Source: Metarhizium brunneum (lineage: Eukaryota > Ascomycota > Sordariomycetes > Hypocreales > Clavicipitaceae). From it: 64,000 nt of DNA. Position 1 is the stretch's first letter. Each line of letters begins with the position of its first letter. The DNA lies in contig NC_089424.1 in assembly GCF_013426205.1 (NCBI RefSeq), positions 3,348,001-3,412,000 on the forward strand, read 5' to 3'. Positions 10,784-20,741 of this stretch are shown piece after piece. The position numbers and the translations under genes were made by a program. The notes below the pieces were generated by a model. That model was given only the letters and a program-made list of their open reading frames with translations, searched no databases and was not told the DNA's origin.

Positions 10784-13220
10784 ACTTCTCAAGTATATAG
10801 TCACCAACTTCCTGGCATACTCTAGTCTCACTCTTTAATGCATACTACAGTGCGAGGGACATTAGTCTATATTTATGGACCAACGGTCGGATGCAGACCC
10901 TTCCATGTAACGTGGGCCAAATTAGGCTGCAGTTTACCCAATAAGCAATCATCTCTAATGTTCTGGTACCATAGCTCATCAGAGAAAGTGCACAGAACTG
11001 GCTGGTGCGAGCGAGCGAGAGTTCGAGCATCACAGTGCTCAAGTTAAGTTGCGAAGGTGTTCAGGTAGTTTGAGCAGCTCGACGCAAGAGAGGGATGTCG
11101 TGATAAAAAGAGCTGGGTGTGTGGAGGCAAAGTCTTTGAAAACTGGCTCGTAAGAGCCGATTTGTAGGCAAACTGGGTGCCTTCGCAATTGCCTAAGCAG
11201 CTAACCAAAACACGCTAACCACCATTTTATGACAGCAGACCTTGGGCAGCTTGAAATACGGGGCAGCAGCGACGGGGCAGCACAACAAATTGACCAGCAA
11301 GGCTACGCTAGCCATCCAAGGGGGATAGCACTGGCGTGTCAGCAGAATCCTGCTATCCGGAACCTGCTGTCCTACAATTCAGGCTAGCGCAGGCATGCCA
11401 GTGCCCGCCGCATCCCCGAGCACGAATTGATCTAGGGCCGATCCAGCGCTAGTGCCACACGTGTACTGGTACAAGAGAGGAACCAGTTTACCCACGAAAC
11501 TAGGGTGAAGGTGGCTTTGGTTCTGGAAGTGGCCTGCTGAAGGAACAGTGCCAGGGCTAGTAACTTGCCAGCACACCATTCTCACCAGTCCTGCATGTGT
11601 CCTCGTTCAGCAGGTCCTCCAGTCTGCGTCTCCGCCTAGCACAAGAGCTCCGGTTCAGTGACGGAACCAGAGCAGATCACCTAGATTCCATTTTAAAGCA
11701 GAACACATGTACGAGGGCAGACCGCGGCCCATTTCGTATGACCTAGGGCCTCACACGAACTGGATTACTTGAGGCGAACCTATATGTGCTGATCCAAACG
11801 TCTCTGGATAACGAAGCCCCGTATGCGCCGACACCTTGGTACGCCCAAGTAACTAGGCTTGAAGGTAAAGGGTTGAGCTGGATGTCGAGCAGGCGTGGAA
11901 GCAGCCGCCTACCTGGGCGCTTGTTTTTTGGCCTGAGCGAAACTTGGCTCGTGCTAAGTGTGTTACGCGGCATGTGGCGCAGACTGATGGGCTGCATAAT
12001 TAATGGGCTGGAGCCGACAGGCCGTCGCAAAATCTGGGCGTCATCTCCCTTCATCTGCATCCCTCTGCATTGCTGCACAACTAGGCCTCATAAGGTACCC
12101 TACATAAGAACCACGGGAACTAAGGCAAGATCGTCGCCAAACACGGTGCCCAAAATACTATTATTTAGTGCAGGTTGCTAGAAGTACCTATATTACGGGT
12201 TGACTGAAACTAATTGATACCACCCAACCCAAATGCGATAGTCACCGTCCGGACCCAGGAGAATCGTCCGAGGTGACGAGAGCAGCTTTAAGTATAACCA
12301 TACGAAAGAGGGTTTGGGTTGTTCAGCATGAATAGTAAGCGCTTACGCCAGAGACATGTTTTTTTGAGCGAGCGCCATCTGATGGGACACACCAGTTCGC
12401 ACATGGCGCCTACACCGGTAGGCAAAATCGCTAAGACCCCGGCCGTCCCAAATCCTCGCAAGCCACTCTCCTCCCAAGGTAGTCTCCCGAGCCCGACAGC
12501 ATCTCCCACCTTAGCTAGCCAGAAGAAAGGTTCGGCTATGCAGACGGTAGTGTGATCACACAACGCATCTGGATATTTGTGAAAGTTCGTCAACCGGAGC
12601 ACCATTACTGACATGGTCTTTTAACACTGACAGGACGGGAGCCGTGCAATCCGCGCGCTGGCCGACCAATTGCCATGATCCCGTCTGCCATGGTGATGTA
12701 GACAAGCGCCCGTCGCGATTCGACACTGAAAGCAGCATTTGTGTCTGTCGGTCGCGCCCCCCGGCCGCCCGTTGCCCCCCACAAAAAGCCAAGCGTTTTA
12801 GTTTTCGGCCCGCATCAAGTCAATGGATAAAAACGTGCATCCCCTAGCGAGTCACTTGGACCTATTAGATGTTAATTTAGAATGTGCCTCGAGCCGCTGG
12901 AACCCTCTGTTGTGACTTGCTACAAAACTGGCTATCGCTTCCAACCTCTCTACTTGAGTTGCTCCCCACACTCGCCCGGCGACGAAGTATTTAGGTATAA
13001 GTACGGCGATCGAGCGGCCAACGAGCCGGCAGATTCTATTCCGAGACTAACTAGCTTCATATTGCCTCTGCTCAATCAGATATTTGACCTTGGCTTTCAC
13101 TAAATAACCCCTAATACCGCTGTTGGGCTGTTAAATGTCTGGGATAAATGGTGCTTGCTCTTTTGCGAAGTCGTGGAGATTCGTGTTGGGGAGTAGCGGA
13201 CACCGGCCGGTACGTTGCTG
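10784..13220. other. Gene-poor stretch
   Basis: About 2.4 kb with short overlapping open frames on both strands and no recognisable product, finger, membrane or catalytic motif. The word CGACGGGGCAGC at about 11270 recurs near 30218, hinting at a shared degenerate repeat. No tRNA-like cloverleaf seen. Confidence 0.4.
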
Positions 13221-13529
13221 TCAGTACCGGGTGCCTTGGCGACAGCGACTGCAAACCTCGTGCGTACAATTCGTTCCCGAGCACATCTTGTATCGATTGT
13301 GTCCGTAATCACATTCGTGGCACTTCCAATATCCACCAAAATAGCTGACAAGGCAACGCCTAGTGTCACCACAGGCATTGGCAGATTCATACATGTAGGT
13401 TCTTGCAGTTCTTTGGCCACACATGACTCGGCGACCACTAGAGGATCTGCCTGCGTCCGGGCAGTACATAATTCCACCAGTGTACTTCTGACAACCACAT
13501 CGAAACTGGACCTTTCTTCGTCCACACAT
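13221..13529 (-). CDS. Small Cys-rich zinc-binding-like protein, 102 aa
   Basis: Single exon, ATG at 13529. The protein carries 13 cysteines, with a dense C-terminal set: YWKCHECDYG, then KMCSGTNCTHEVCSRC. This spacing of CxxC pairs around an aromatic YWKCHECD core resembles the small treble-clef or RanBP2-like modules common in short fungal proteins. There is no obvious signal peptide at this start, and an upstream exon cannot be excluded because the first residues (MCGRRKVQFRCGC) already look domain-like. An alternative frame (13100-13675) covers the same DNA but has no Cys pattern. Function unknown. Confidence 0.5.
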   Translation of the reverse strand: MCGRRKVQFRCGCQKYTGGIMYCPDAGRSSSGRRVMCGQRTARTYMYESANACGDTRRCLVSYFGGYWKCHECDYGHNRYKMCSGTNCTHEVCSRCRQGTRY

Positions 13530-14231
13530 GTCGGAAAGAAGGGTGTTGTGAGATTAATTTGACTGAAAAGACAAGCTAATTGACTGCTGACAGGCCAAAA
13601 TATTAGCCAGAAGAAATATTGGGGTGGCATAAAGACACTGATCGAGGTCGTTTGCTTCTGCCGTATATATACCAAGATGCTTAAGCGCTGTAGTGCTCTG
13701 TAGCCGTATCAAAGATTCACAGGGCTGACAGAGGATCATCGATTTCGATAGAAAGCAAGCTGATTTCCGTCAACGCTAGTCCCATCGTGGCGATGAGGTT
13801 TGTGGGGAAGTGCTATAAGCTGGTTTCATTTCGCGCCGGGAACATTTAAGCGCTCGGAGGCTTCGATTGTCCAGTGCTGCTCGGAGCTGGTCTCCACCAG
13901 AATATTGGCCGAGGCCACCGACATGCTTCAGGCACGGCAGATGCAGCCAAGCAGTCACCATTAATACTGAGCAGGTTACTCTTGACATAACTAGTGGTTG
14001 TGATAAGAAATTATTCTTAGGTCGCGCTTATTCGGGCGCTGTAATTGGACCCCTCACTGCAAGCCAGTGGAAGGGTGCTTTTGCGGGGCAGTCCACACGT
14101 ACTACTACTACCTTGTTTATTTCTTTTCAAGCCCACCACTAGAAGCTTGACCTCTTCATCAAATAAATTTGCCATTGTTGGCGATCACCAGTAGAACCGT
14201 ACTGCAGACGCTCATCTTCCGAACCTTCAAA
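13530..14231. other. Intergenic
   Basis: About 700 bases upstream of the kinase-like gene. No gene or repeat supported. Confidence 0.4.
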
Positions 14232-15308
14232 ATGGAACCTCTGGAAGCCGACGCTACTACACCCTCTTTTTGCATGCTAGAACTGTCAGTGCATGGCGAC
14301 GACGTTGTTTACGCGTTCTTGTACAACGGTACTCGATTCTTTGTCACCATTACAGCGGAAAAGCTGGAAGGCGAAGGGGAGATTCTGCATCAATTTAATA
14401 GCTTCAGAGAGGACATCGATGACCCTGACAACATGTTTCTCTTCGAGGAATGGGTTCTCGGTGCCTTGGACGATTTCATACGCCAAGCAGCCCCTACTCG
14501 GACGGCTGACGCCTCGAAAATCAACACACTTCTCGAATACTTTTCCCCGCCGACTTTTGCATTCAAGCTCGTCAACAAGGAAGGCCACCTTTGCGCCATC
14601 CAAGAATGCTATGATCCTGACATGCACGGTGATATGAGTCCTCGAACTCAAATCGTCGACTCCCTGGTGGACTTCTCGGGTTCACACTGTTTTGATCCGG
14701 AAGAAGTCATCATTCGGTCTACCCTTCCACCCGTTCCAGTTATTTCAGCGTCGAAACTTGAGCGAGTGACTGATGGTTTACGTCCTGAGGAATTGAGTGA
14801 TGTGCCAAAGAAAGTACGGCGGACTGGAACCGATGAAGTGTTCTTCTTCAAAGCCGGTTTTAGGGAACACGGCCATCTACGAGAGCTGGAAATACTTTCA
14901 AAGATCAATTTCAGTAGCTATTCAGATCCGTCCTTGCGAACATCGAGACTTGTTGGGCTTGTTGTGTGGGATGATGATGTGTCATGCTTGATGGGGTTTC
15001 TCCTGGAATATGTCGAGGGAGAAACCCTCACATTGCGAACAAGAAATGCTTCTGCAGCAAGAAAAATGAAGTGGATGCGTCAGGTGGAAGCAACAGTGAA
15101 GCGACTGCACCAACTCGGTGTGGTTTGGGGGGATGCGAAACCAGACAACGTCATAATAAATGCAGAAGGAGACGCGATTGTTGTAGATTTTGGAGGCGGT
15201 TATACTCCTGGGTACATTGACAAGGAGCTTCAACAAACATTCCAGGGAGATTTGATAGGGTTGGATCAAATGGCAGCTGAAATAGGCTTGAGGCAGAGGT
15301 TTGGTTGA
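14232..15308 (+). CDS. Fungal protein-kinase-like protein, 358 aa
   Basis: Single exon; the frame opens at a TTG at 14169 but the first ATG is 14232. The last 140 residues show kinase subdomains: an LLEYVEGETL hinge-like stretch (about 255-265), a catalytic loop VVWGDAKPDNVII with Asp about 301, Lys 303 and Asn 306, and VVDFGGGY in place of DFG with Asp about 319. The usual HRD is WGD, as in several atypical RIO/Bud32-like kinases. The preceding 200 residues have no domain I recognise; TGTDEVFFFKAGF (about 195-210) could carry the ATP-binding lysine. The protein ends soon after the activation-loop position, as in short fungal-specific kinases. A decayed AAA ATPase 3' end begins only about 30 bases beyond the stop. 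Confidence 0.65.
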   Translation: MEPLEADATTPSFCMLELSVHGDDVVYAFLYNGTRFFVTITAEKLEGEGEILHQFNSFREDIDDPDNMFLFEEWVLGALDDFIRQAAPTRTADASKINTLLEYFSPPTFAFKLVNKEGHLCAIQECYDPDMHGDMSPRTQIVDSLVDFSGSHCFDPEEVIIRSTLPPVPVISASKLERVTDGLRPEELSDVPKKVRRTGTDEVFFFKAGFREHGHLRELEILSKINFSSYSDPSLRTSRLVGLVVWDDDVSCLMGFLLEYVEGETLTLRTRNASAARKMKWMRQVEATVKRLHQLGVVWGDAKPDNVIINAEGDAIVVDFGGGYTPGYIDKELQQTFQGDLIGLDQMAAEIGLRQRFG

Positions 15309-15334
15309 CGAAGTTTAGGTTGTCTGTCGCGGCT

Positions 15335-15660
15335 CAGTATGTCCAAGGCGGTATGGCAGTATTTCTTGGAGCAGGCAATAACCAATAAGGGGACACCGGA
15401 TTGCCAAAAGCCGGTTGACAGTTTAACAGACGTGGATTTAAATGGCCGCGAGGTTCGTTTGTACTTTCCCCTGTTCTTAAATTAAACGTCTTCTCGCTCA
15501 CCCTCGCGCAGATCCGAAATACCGTTCTCGTAGCAAGGTGCATGGCTGAGTATGAGAACTCGATTGTGTGCGAGAGTCATCTGAAAGAATGAGTCCATTG
15601 CAACAAGGAAGCAATTCCAGCGCAATTTCCCAGGAGCGGGTGCAATTAACAGCCTAATCT
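15335..15660 (+). pseudogene. Decayed 3' end of an AAA ATPase gene, paralogous to 37962-40381
   Basis: The DNA matches 40066..40385 closely: the end of exon 6 (VWQYFLEQAIT.. through DLNGRE), an intron with the donor GTTCGT and acceptor GCGCAG still in place, and exon 7 (IRNTV.VAR.MAEYEN). The copy lacks everything upstream, including Walker A and B. It also has a premature TGA after ESHLKE (near 15589), about 25 codons short of the normal end. It is therefore a non-functional fragment, not an alternative exon. Confidence 0.8.
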
Positions 15661-15987
15661 GGTTTCGTCAGGTCCGTTTTTGGTGGAGATATTTTTGGGG
15701 GACCGAAGGTATTTCAAGTACCTGCCGACGGGTACATCCACTCATTTGATTAAACATAGTTTTCTCTCACCTGCGCGGCCTGAGTGTCCCTAGCGGCATA
15801 GTCCAACCTGCGTGAACTCAAAGATAGTTGACCGCATGTGAATTGACCTACTGTGCCTGTGATAAAAAGCTATTCAAGCTGGGCAAACTCCGCGTGCCTT
15901 TTGCTCTACTCAAAGTGAGTTGGCCCACTAATCTCAGCCAATGAGGCAACTTGGCTTTGGTTGTGTTGACAGTACCGATGCTGCGTA
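15341..15987 (+). repeat. Direct segmental duplicate of 40071..40718
   Basis: Colinear similarity, with small indels, to 40071..40718 in the same orientation. It spans the AAA gene tail and about 330 bases of 3' flank. Shared words include GAGTGTCCCTAGCGGCATAG and CACTCATTT.ATTAAACAT. The similarity fades after GTGTTGACA.TACCGATGCTG. The two copies bracket about 24 kb. Confidence 0.85.
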
Positions 15988-16678
15988 TCCCCTGGTCGGG
16001 CATACATTGGCACGCTAGCAGGGGTGTCGTTTTTAGTTGGGCAAATGACCAAGCTCGCGCTCTTATTGGCTACATATACACCAAAATTAGGGGCTTTATC
16101 GCTAAAATGCCTCCGAAGCGCAAAAGCCCAGCCACAACTGTACATTCCGTGAAGTAGCACTCAGGGATGCTAAATAGTGCTAGACACGATATTATAAACG
16201 GGAAGAAATTTAATTGATTTCAGGGCATAATAGTTCCTTGTGCTACCTCGCCATAGTTTACCTCAGGCACTCAGGCCCACTGGGCGCGCTTACTACGCGA
16301 TGCCTGCCCAAAAGAGGTAATGGCTCCCAGAGGGCCCGAGATATATTTGGCAGATTTTGGTGGGCCATCTAGTAACTTCGCAGTTCACGCATCATCAATG
16401 TCAAGAACAGCGCTGTTATGCAACTCAACTAAGCCGAGACGTGCAATGGGAACACCTACGTCGCCACTTTCATCAGCCCACTCTATGAGCGATCCTTCTG
16501 CCTTCACATGCCGCCACCCCCGTCAGAACTCAAGGCGAATATACAGGACTAGTCTTCCTGCCTTCAAGTAATGCTGGCGAACTCGTGGCTGCGTTGAGGG
16601 TGTATGGATTGCAGCCCGAAATCAGAGATATTGATCTGGCCTACCAAAAACATGACTTGGTAAGATACCACAATCCTA
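15988..16678. other. Intergenic
   Basis: About 690 bases after the duplicated block, with no supported gene or repeat. Confidence 0.4.
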
Positions 16679-16980
16679 TCAATAATAGGAGACTAACCCG
16701 TCCTCTTCTGGAAGAGTCAGCGGCATAATCATGATGCCTTCGCCGCTTGGAGCTGGAACTGCCTGAAAGATGAGACCACACTCTTGCCCCAGCCAGGAGG
16801 TGCAATCAAGAGTTGATCTTGCTGACCCACCACGACCTTGTAGACCGCTTCCACTTGTCCGGGTCGCCGCCTGAATCCTACTGCACCTTCCTGCATCTCC
16901 ACAGGTTGGGAGCACCAATTAAATGATACAGATTCGGGTGTAGGCTCAATACCATACCCGGCGTGCCCTACTGCCTCCAT
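16679..16980 (-). pseudogene. RecQ-type (SF2) helicase relic, Walker A region
   Basis: Minus-strand reading from 16980 gives EAVGHAGYGIEPTPES, then a QxxxVYKVVVGQQDQLL lead-in and LIAPPGWGKSVV, a helicase motif I (Walker A, GKS). The frame then shifts: the sequel IFQAVPAPSGEGIMIMPLTL, which fits motif Ia of RecQ-like helicases, is in another frame. No later helicase motifs follow. It is a short frameshifted fragment. Two other fragments of the same stretch lie at 20125 and 27264. Confidence 0.6.
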
Positions 16981-17001
16981 TGTCGGTCGCAGTGCAGTCA
17001 A

Positions 17002-18090
17002 TTTTCGGAACCACTATACTGAAGTAAAACCGGATCGCTGCAGCGAATCCAGAATATAGCGAAAGCATCTCGTGGAATGCAAAGATAACTAAATTTGTTT
17101 TGCAGTTGAAGGGAACTCTCAATTGGTACACAGTGTTATAAAGCAGCCACTTTTACTGTTCGCTATCGGCGGGCATATCGCCTTCAGCGCAACTCCCCGA
17201 ATTTGATTTTTGGGATTTGGGACGCCCGGGGAAAGCACGGTTTGTGGACAGCGCGTCATTGCGTTGGTTGACCATTCTGGGACCCAAAGCCTTTTGGTGG
17301 TACCTGGTGATGATGGATGCCCTTGTAGATGATCCAATCCGAGCCATGTCTATTCCCTTTGCATTGCGAAGCATGCCACTGAGTGAGCGGTAATAATTAG
17401 CCGCTTCAACCCGCTGTGAATTGTATGATCCTTTGGGTTCAGTTGTGTCATCCACATCAATTCCCGTATTTGTCCTTCCTTCTCGAACTGGCACAACTCA
17501 TTGACATTGCCAGCGAAGGCAGAAGTGACGATACTGCAATCCCCCGGAAAATGCCTTGCATTCCGGTGTCCGTATACTCGTCGTTGGTCAAGTATTATCT
17601 GAGATACTAAATTCCCTTCTACATTAGTCGTGCACTTCACCTGTAGTCGTGATGTTGGTATCCTCAGGCTCCTCGTACCGGCGAATATTCCGTGGGTGCG
17701 ATTCCATTTAATTCTGCGACGCAACATGGTTTATGTCCGGGGTGGTGGCACATGGAGGAGAATCTGTAGGAAAATCTCCGACATTATTGGCAGCCAATTT
17801 CAACCGTTGTGGGAATATGCTTCGGAATCTCTGCGATGGTATCCATGCACCTGGCTGGGCTGCTCATGGAGAGTCAGAAGCAAACGGGCGTTGTGACGGT
17901 AATCCAGTGGCTTGTGCCTGAGAGGAGGCCTTTCTTCATGGGCTCGAATTTCATGTTCAGCGTCTGACCACACAAGTTCCAAGCAACGGCCTTTTCATGC
18001 CGCTTACCACTACTGCCTCCAACGCTTGTGAGATCGCGGGCAATTCCTGATCCAGAACTGCCTGGGACGAAGTGCCAAAAGTAGCGAGTG
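17002..18090. other. Degenerate coding-like debris
   Basis: Minus-strand frames at 17153-17727 (for example ANYYRSLSGMLRNAKGID) look like decayed protein sequence and may belong to the same helicase relic upstream of its Walker A, but I cannot identify them. No intact gene. Confidence 0.35.
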
Positions 18091-18348
18091 GTGGATTCTA
18101 GAAAAGGAAGTGAGTTCTTTAGCAAGACCAGATCCGATTCCGTCGCTGTTTCTCCACTCTCCCTGAAAATGGATGCTTCGCACATCCCAGGATCACGGCC
18201 TAAAGTGGTACACGTCAGAAATTGGATGTCACTGATGCCAGGAGTACCTACCAAAGCCGTCCAAAATGGATCTTTCAATCCGAGGGGCGCGGACGCTGCC
18301 GATGTCAGGAGTTTTGATCCCAGGAAGACAGATGTCAAAGTACTGATT

Positions 18349-18393
18349 GATCCGAGGAGTGCCGATCCGAGGAGTGCCGATCCGAGGAGTATG
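18349..18393 (+). repeat. 15 bp tandem repeat, three units
   Basis: Three units of GATCCGAGGAGTGCC, the last diverged at its end. They share a GATCCsAGGAGy core, on the plus strand, with the 18 bp array 35 bases away, which carries the core on the minus strand. Confidence 0.85.
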
Positions 18394-18426
18394 AGCCCAA
18401 GAGACCACGCATCCAAAATTGGGGGC

Positions 18427-18540
18427 CAGTGCTCCTGGGATCATCAGTGCTCCTGGGATCATCAGTGCTCCTGGGATCATCAGTGCTCCTGGGATCATCA
18501 GTGCTCCTGGAATCATCAGTGCTCCTGGGATCATTGCTCC
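18427..18540 (-). repeat. 18 bp minisatellite, six units plus a partial
   Basis: Units of CAGTGCTCCTGGGATCAT run head to tail from 18427 to 18534, followed by a partial copy; one unit has AATCAT in place of GATCAT. Because 18 is a multiple of 3 the array stays open in frames on both strands (CSWDHQ on plus, LMIPGA on minus). I regard these as repeat artefacts, not proteins. Looser versions of the core continue on both sides from about 18240 to 18850. Confidence 0.9.
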
Positions 18541-18899
18541 TGGGATCAGTATGGGGTTCATTTTTGGATGAGTATTTCTGGACTCAGTACTCCTAGCATC
18601 AGTAGAACCCAGGAGCACAGGTCCCAGGGGCACAAATCCAAAAGTGGGACCCGCTGGTCCCAGGAGCAATGATCCCAGCGTACCAGGAGTGTTGATACCC
18701 GGATCCCCGTAATGTTGACCCCAGGAGTACGGATGGCAGGAGTACTTATCTCAACGAGCTTCCCTACAATATTGAGCTCTCTCGCCCCCTCATCGCCAGC
18801 ATTATTGATCCCAAGAGCACTGATCCTACCCCCTGGATATCGTCGGAGGATGGATACCAAATGCTCAATGATTTGAGTCCAGGATCCGGTATCACACAT

Positions 18900-19560
18900 T
18901 GACAGCGCCGGGGTCTAGTTGGCAGGAAGTGGATAATAAACCTGAGTCTAGGTGACCTGGGTCTCTATAATTATCCAAAAATGGCAGCAGACCTGAGTTT
19001 ACATGGGTCAAGTATATCTGCTGGTGTCTATTTGACCTGTCTCTACACATTGTCCAAAATGTCACAAAGGATGCAGGACCTGAGTCTGCATGGACTATTT
19101 CTGGCCACTGCATAGACCCCAGTCAGGTAAACACAGGTCCATAGATCCATATCTGGCTACTGCATAGACCCTAGTCAAGCAAACACAGGTCAGACAAACA
19201 CAGGTCAGACAAACACAGGTCAAGTAAAACACAGGTCAAGTAAAACACAGGTCAAGTAAAACACAGGTCAAGTAAAACACAGGTCAAGTAAAACACAGGT
19301 CAAGTAAAACACAGGTCAAGTAAAACACAGGTCAAGTAAAACACAGGTCAAGTAAACACAGGTCAAGTAAACACAGGTCAAGTAAACACAGGTCTATAAA
19401 TCCATTTCTGACTACTGCATAGACCCCAGTCAAGCGAACACAGGTTATAAATCCAGGTCGGCAGCAGGCGAATGAAGATTACCCAAGTCCAGCAGACGTA
19501 AGTCAAGAACCCAGATTTACGATCTCCTGCCAACTTGACCCAAGTCGGGAAAACCCGGGT
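18900..19560. repeat. Degenerate CAGGTC/GACCTG repeat region
   Basis: A larger field of imperfect repeats built on GACCTG(G/A)GTC and its complement. It includes two or three copies of a block of about 75 bp carrying CTACTGCATAGACCC and AGTCAAGC.AACACAGGT (near 19098, 19156 and 19411). It encloses the tight array at 19177-19392. Confidence 0.75.
19177..19392 (+). repeat. 16-17 bp minisatellite (ACACAGGTCAAGTAAA)
   Basis: About thirteen head-to-tail units. The first two have CAGACA in place of CAAGTA, the central ones are identical 17-mers, and the last ones are 16-mers with one A fewer. The internal homogeneity suggests recent expansion by slippage or unequal exchange. Confidence 0.9.
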
Positions 19561-20124
19561 CTATGAAATGATGAGTGGATCGTCCGAAAAAGGATGGTGG
19601 TACCCAGTTAACATGTATGCACCTGTCGTCGGAAAATGGCTGAACTTCGGGACATGGGCTGGCGGGTTCCTGGTTTGTCAATTGGCAAAAAGTGGATGCT
19701 ACGCCGTGCGTCTGTTTTATGGCCAGAAAGTCACCAACTGGTCTAATTGTGGAGCAGCACGGAGGTTTTTGTGGTACTGTCAACACAAGCATACTGACCA
19801 GATAGTAGCAGAAACAGTCGCCTTGCCCGCTGTTAGAACGTTGTTACTTTTCTCATTCGTTCCTGTATTGACTTCCTGGCTTTCGATTTTGCTTATTTTG
19901 CTTCTGTTGATGATAGCGCGACACCCGAAATGCCCAGCCCAGTCTGACCTCATGCACTTCCCACCTTTGTAGCTTCTGCCGCGGCCGTACCGGTAAATCC
20001 TAGTTGTACATAAAGTATATTTCACTAGTTAGAAGGTCCGCCCTGTGTGAATTTATCCATCGACAGAAAAATACTTCTACATCTGCATGGAGAGGCTCGC
20101 AACACATTTACGTGAGTGATAACT
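19561..20124. other. Intergenic
   Basis: A plus-strand frame with a TTG start (19535-19972) contains a hydrophobic run but no ATG start or family pattern. Not supported as a gene. Confidence 0.4.
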
Positions 20125-20211
20125 GAGTTTCAGCAAGTCGTTGGCTGTCGTAGTGGTATTGAACCTACGCCCGAATCCAGTGCATTTGATTGGCGCTCCC
20201 AATCTGTGTAA
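20125..20211 (+). pseudogene. RecQ-type helicase relic, short copy
   Basis: Reads EFQQVVGCRSGIEPTPES, then SAFDWRSQSV and a stop. This is the same segment as 16980-16880 (minus) and 27264-27360 (plus). Only about 29 codons remain. Confidence 0.55.
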
Positions 20212-20741
20212 TGCACGAGCCCTGCCCTTTTTACAGAGTTTAAACCTTCTGGCAAGACCTGGCCATTGTCCCCCGGTGATATTGGGTAGAAAATGCTGCG
20301 AAGGTATAGCTAATGTCTGGCAACAGGATTTATCCTTCCCACCATTTCGACGCCTCAAAGTAACAATGGAGTTTTTCCAGATCGTCGCTCTCAATGGTGA
20401 GCTGTTCGATATGTTTGAAGCTAATGAGTGAATTAACGGCAATTATAACTATGTGTCAGGGACCTAAACAATACATATATGCGCGGCGTTAGCGGCAGTC
20501 TTGCGCTTCATACGCATATATATAATGGGCGACCTGCTTCTCGCCCTAGATCTTCAATCTCCGCTGCCTCGCGACCCATCGACAGCATCGGGTGTGCCAT
20601 GCCAGACTCATTCCTTGAAATGTATCCACAGGAACAATGTTTTCTGGACCTTTAATTTCGCTGCTGGTAGTCAGCTCTCTGTTCTTGTCAGAGTTTCCAG
20701 CGGAATGTTCATTCCGGGGGGCTACGGGTGCTCTCAGCAGC

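Noticed and set aside
13100..13675. 191-codon minus-strand open frame
   Set aside because: Overlaps the Cys-rich frame at 13221-13529, which has a much more protein-like pattern.
18088..18669. Long open frames on both strands (194 and 146 codons) over the minisatellite
   Set aside because: They exist because the repeat units are 15 and 18 bp; the peptides are simple repeats with no domain and no ATG context of note.
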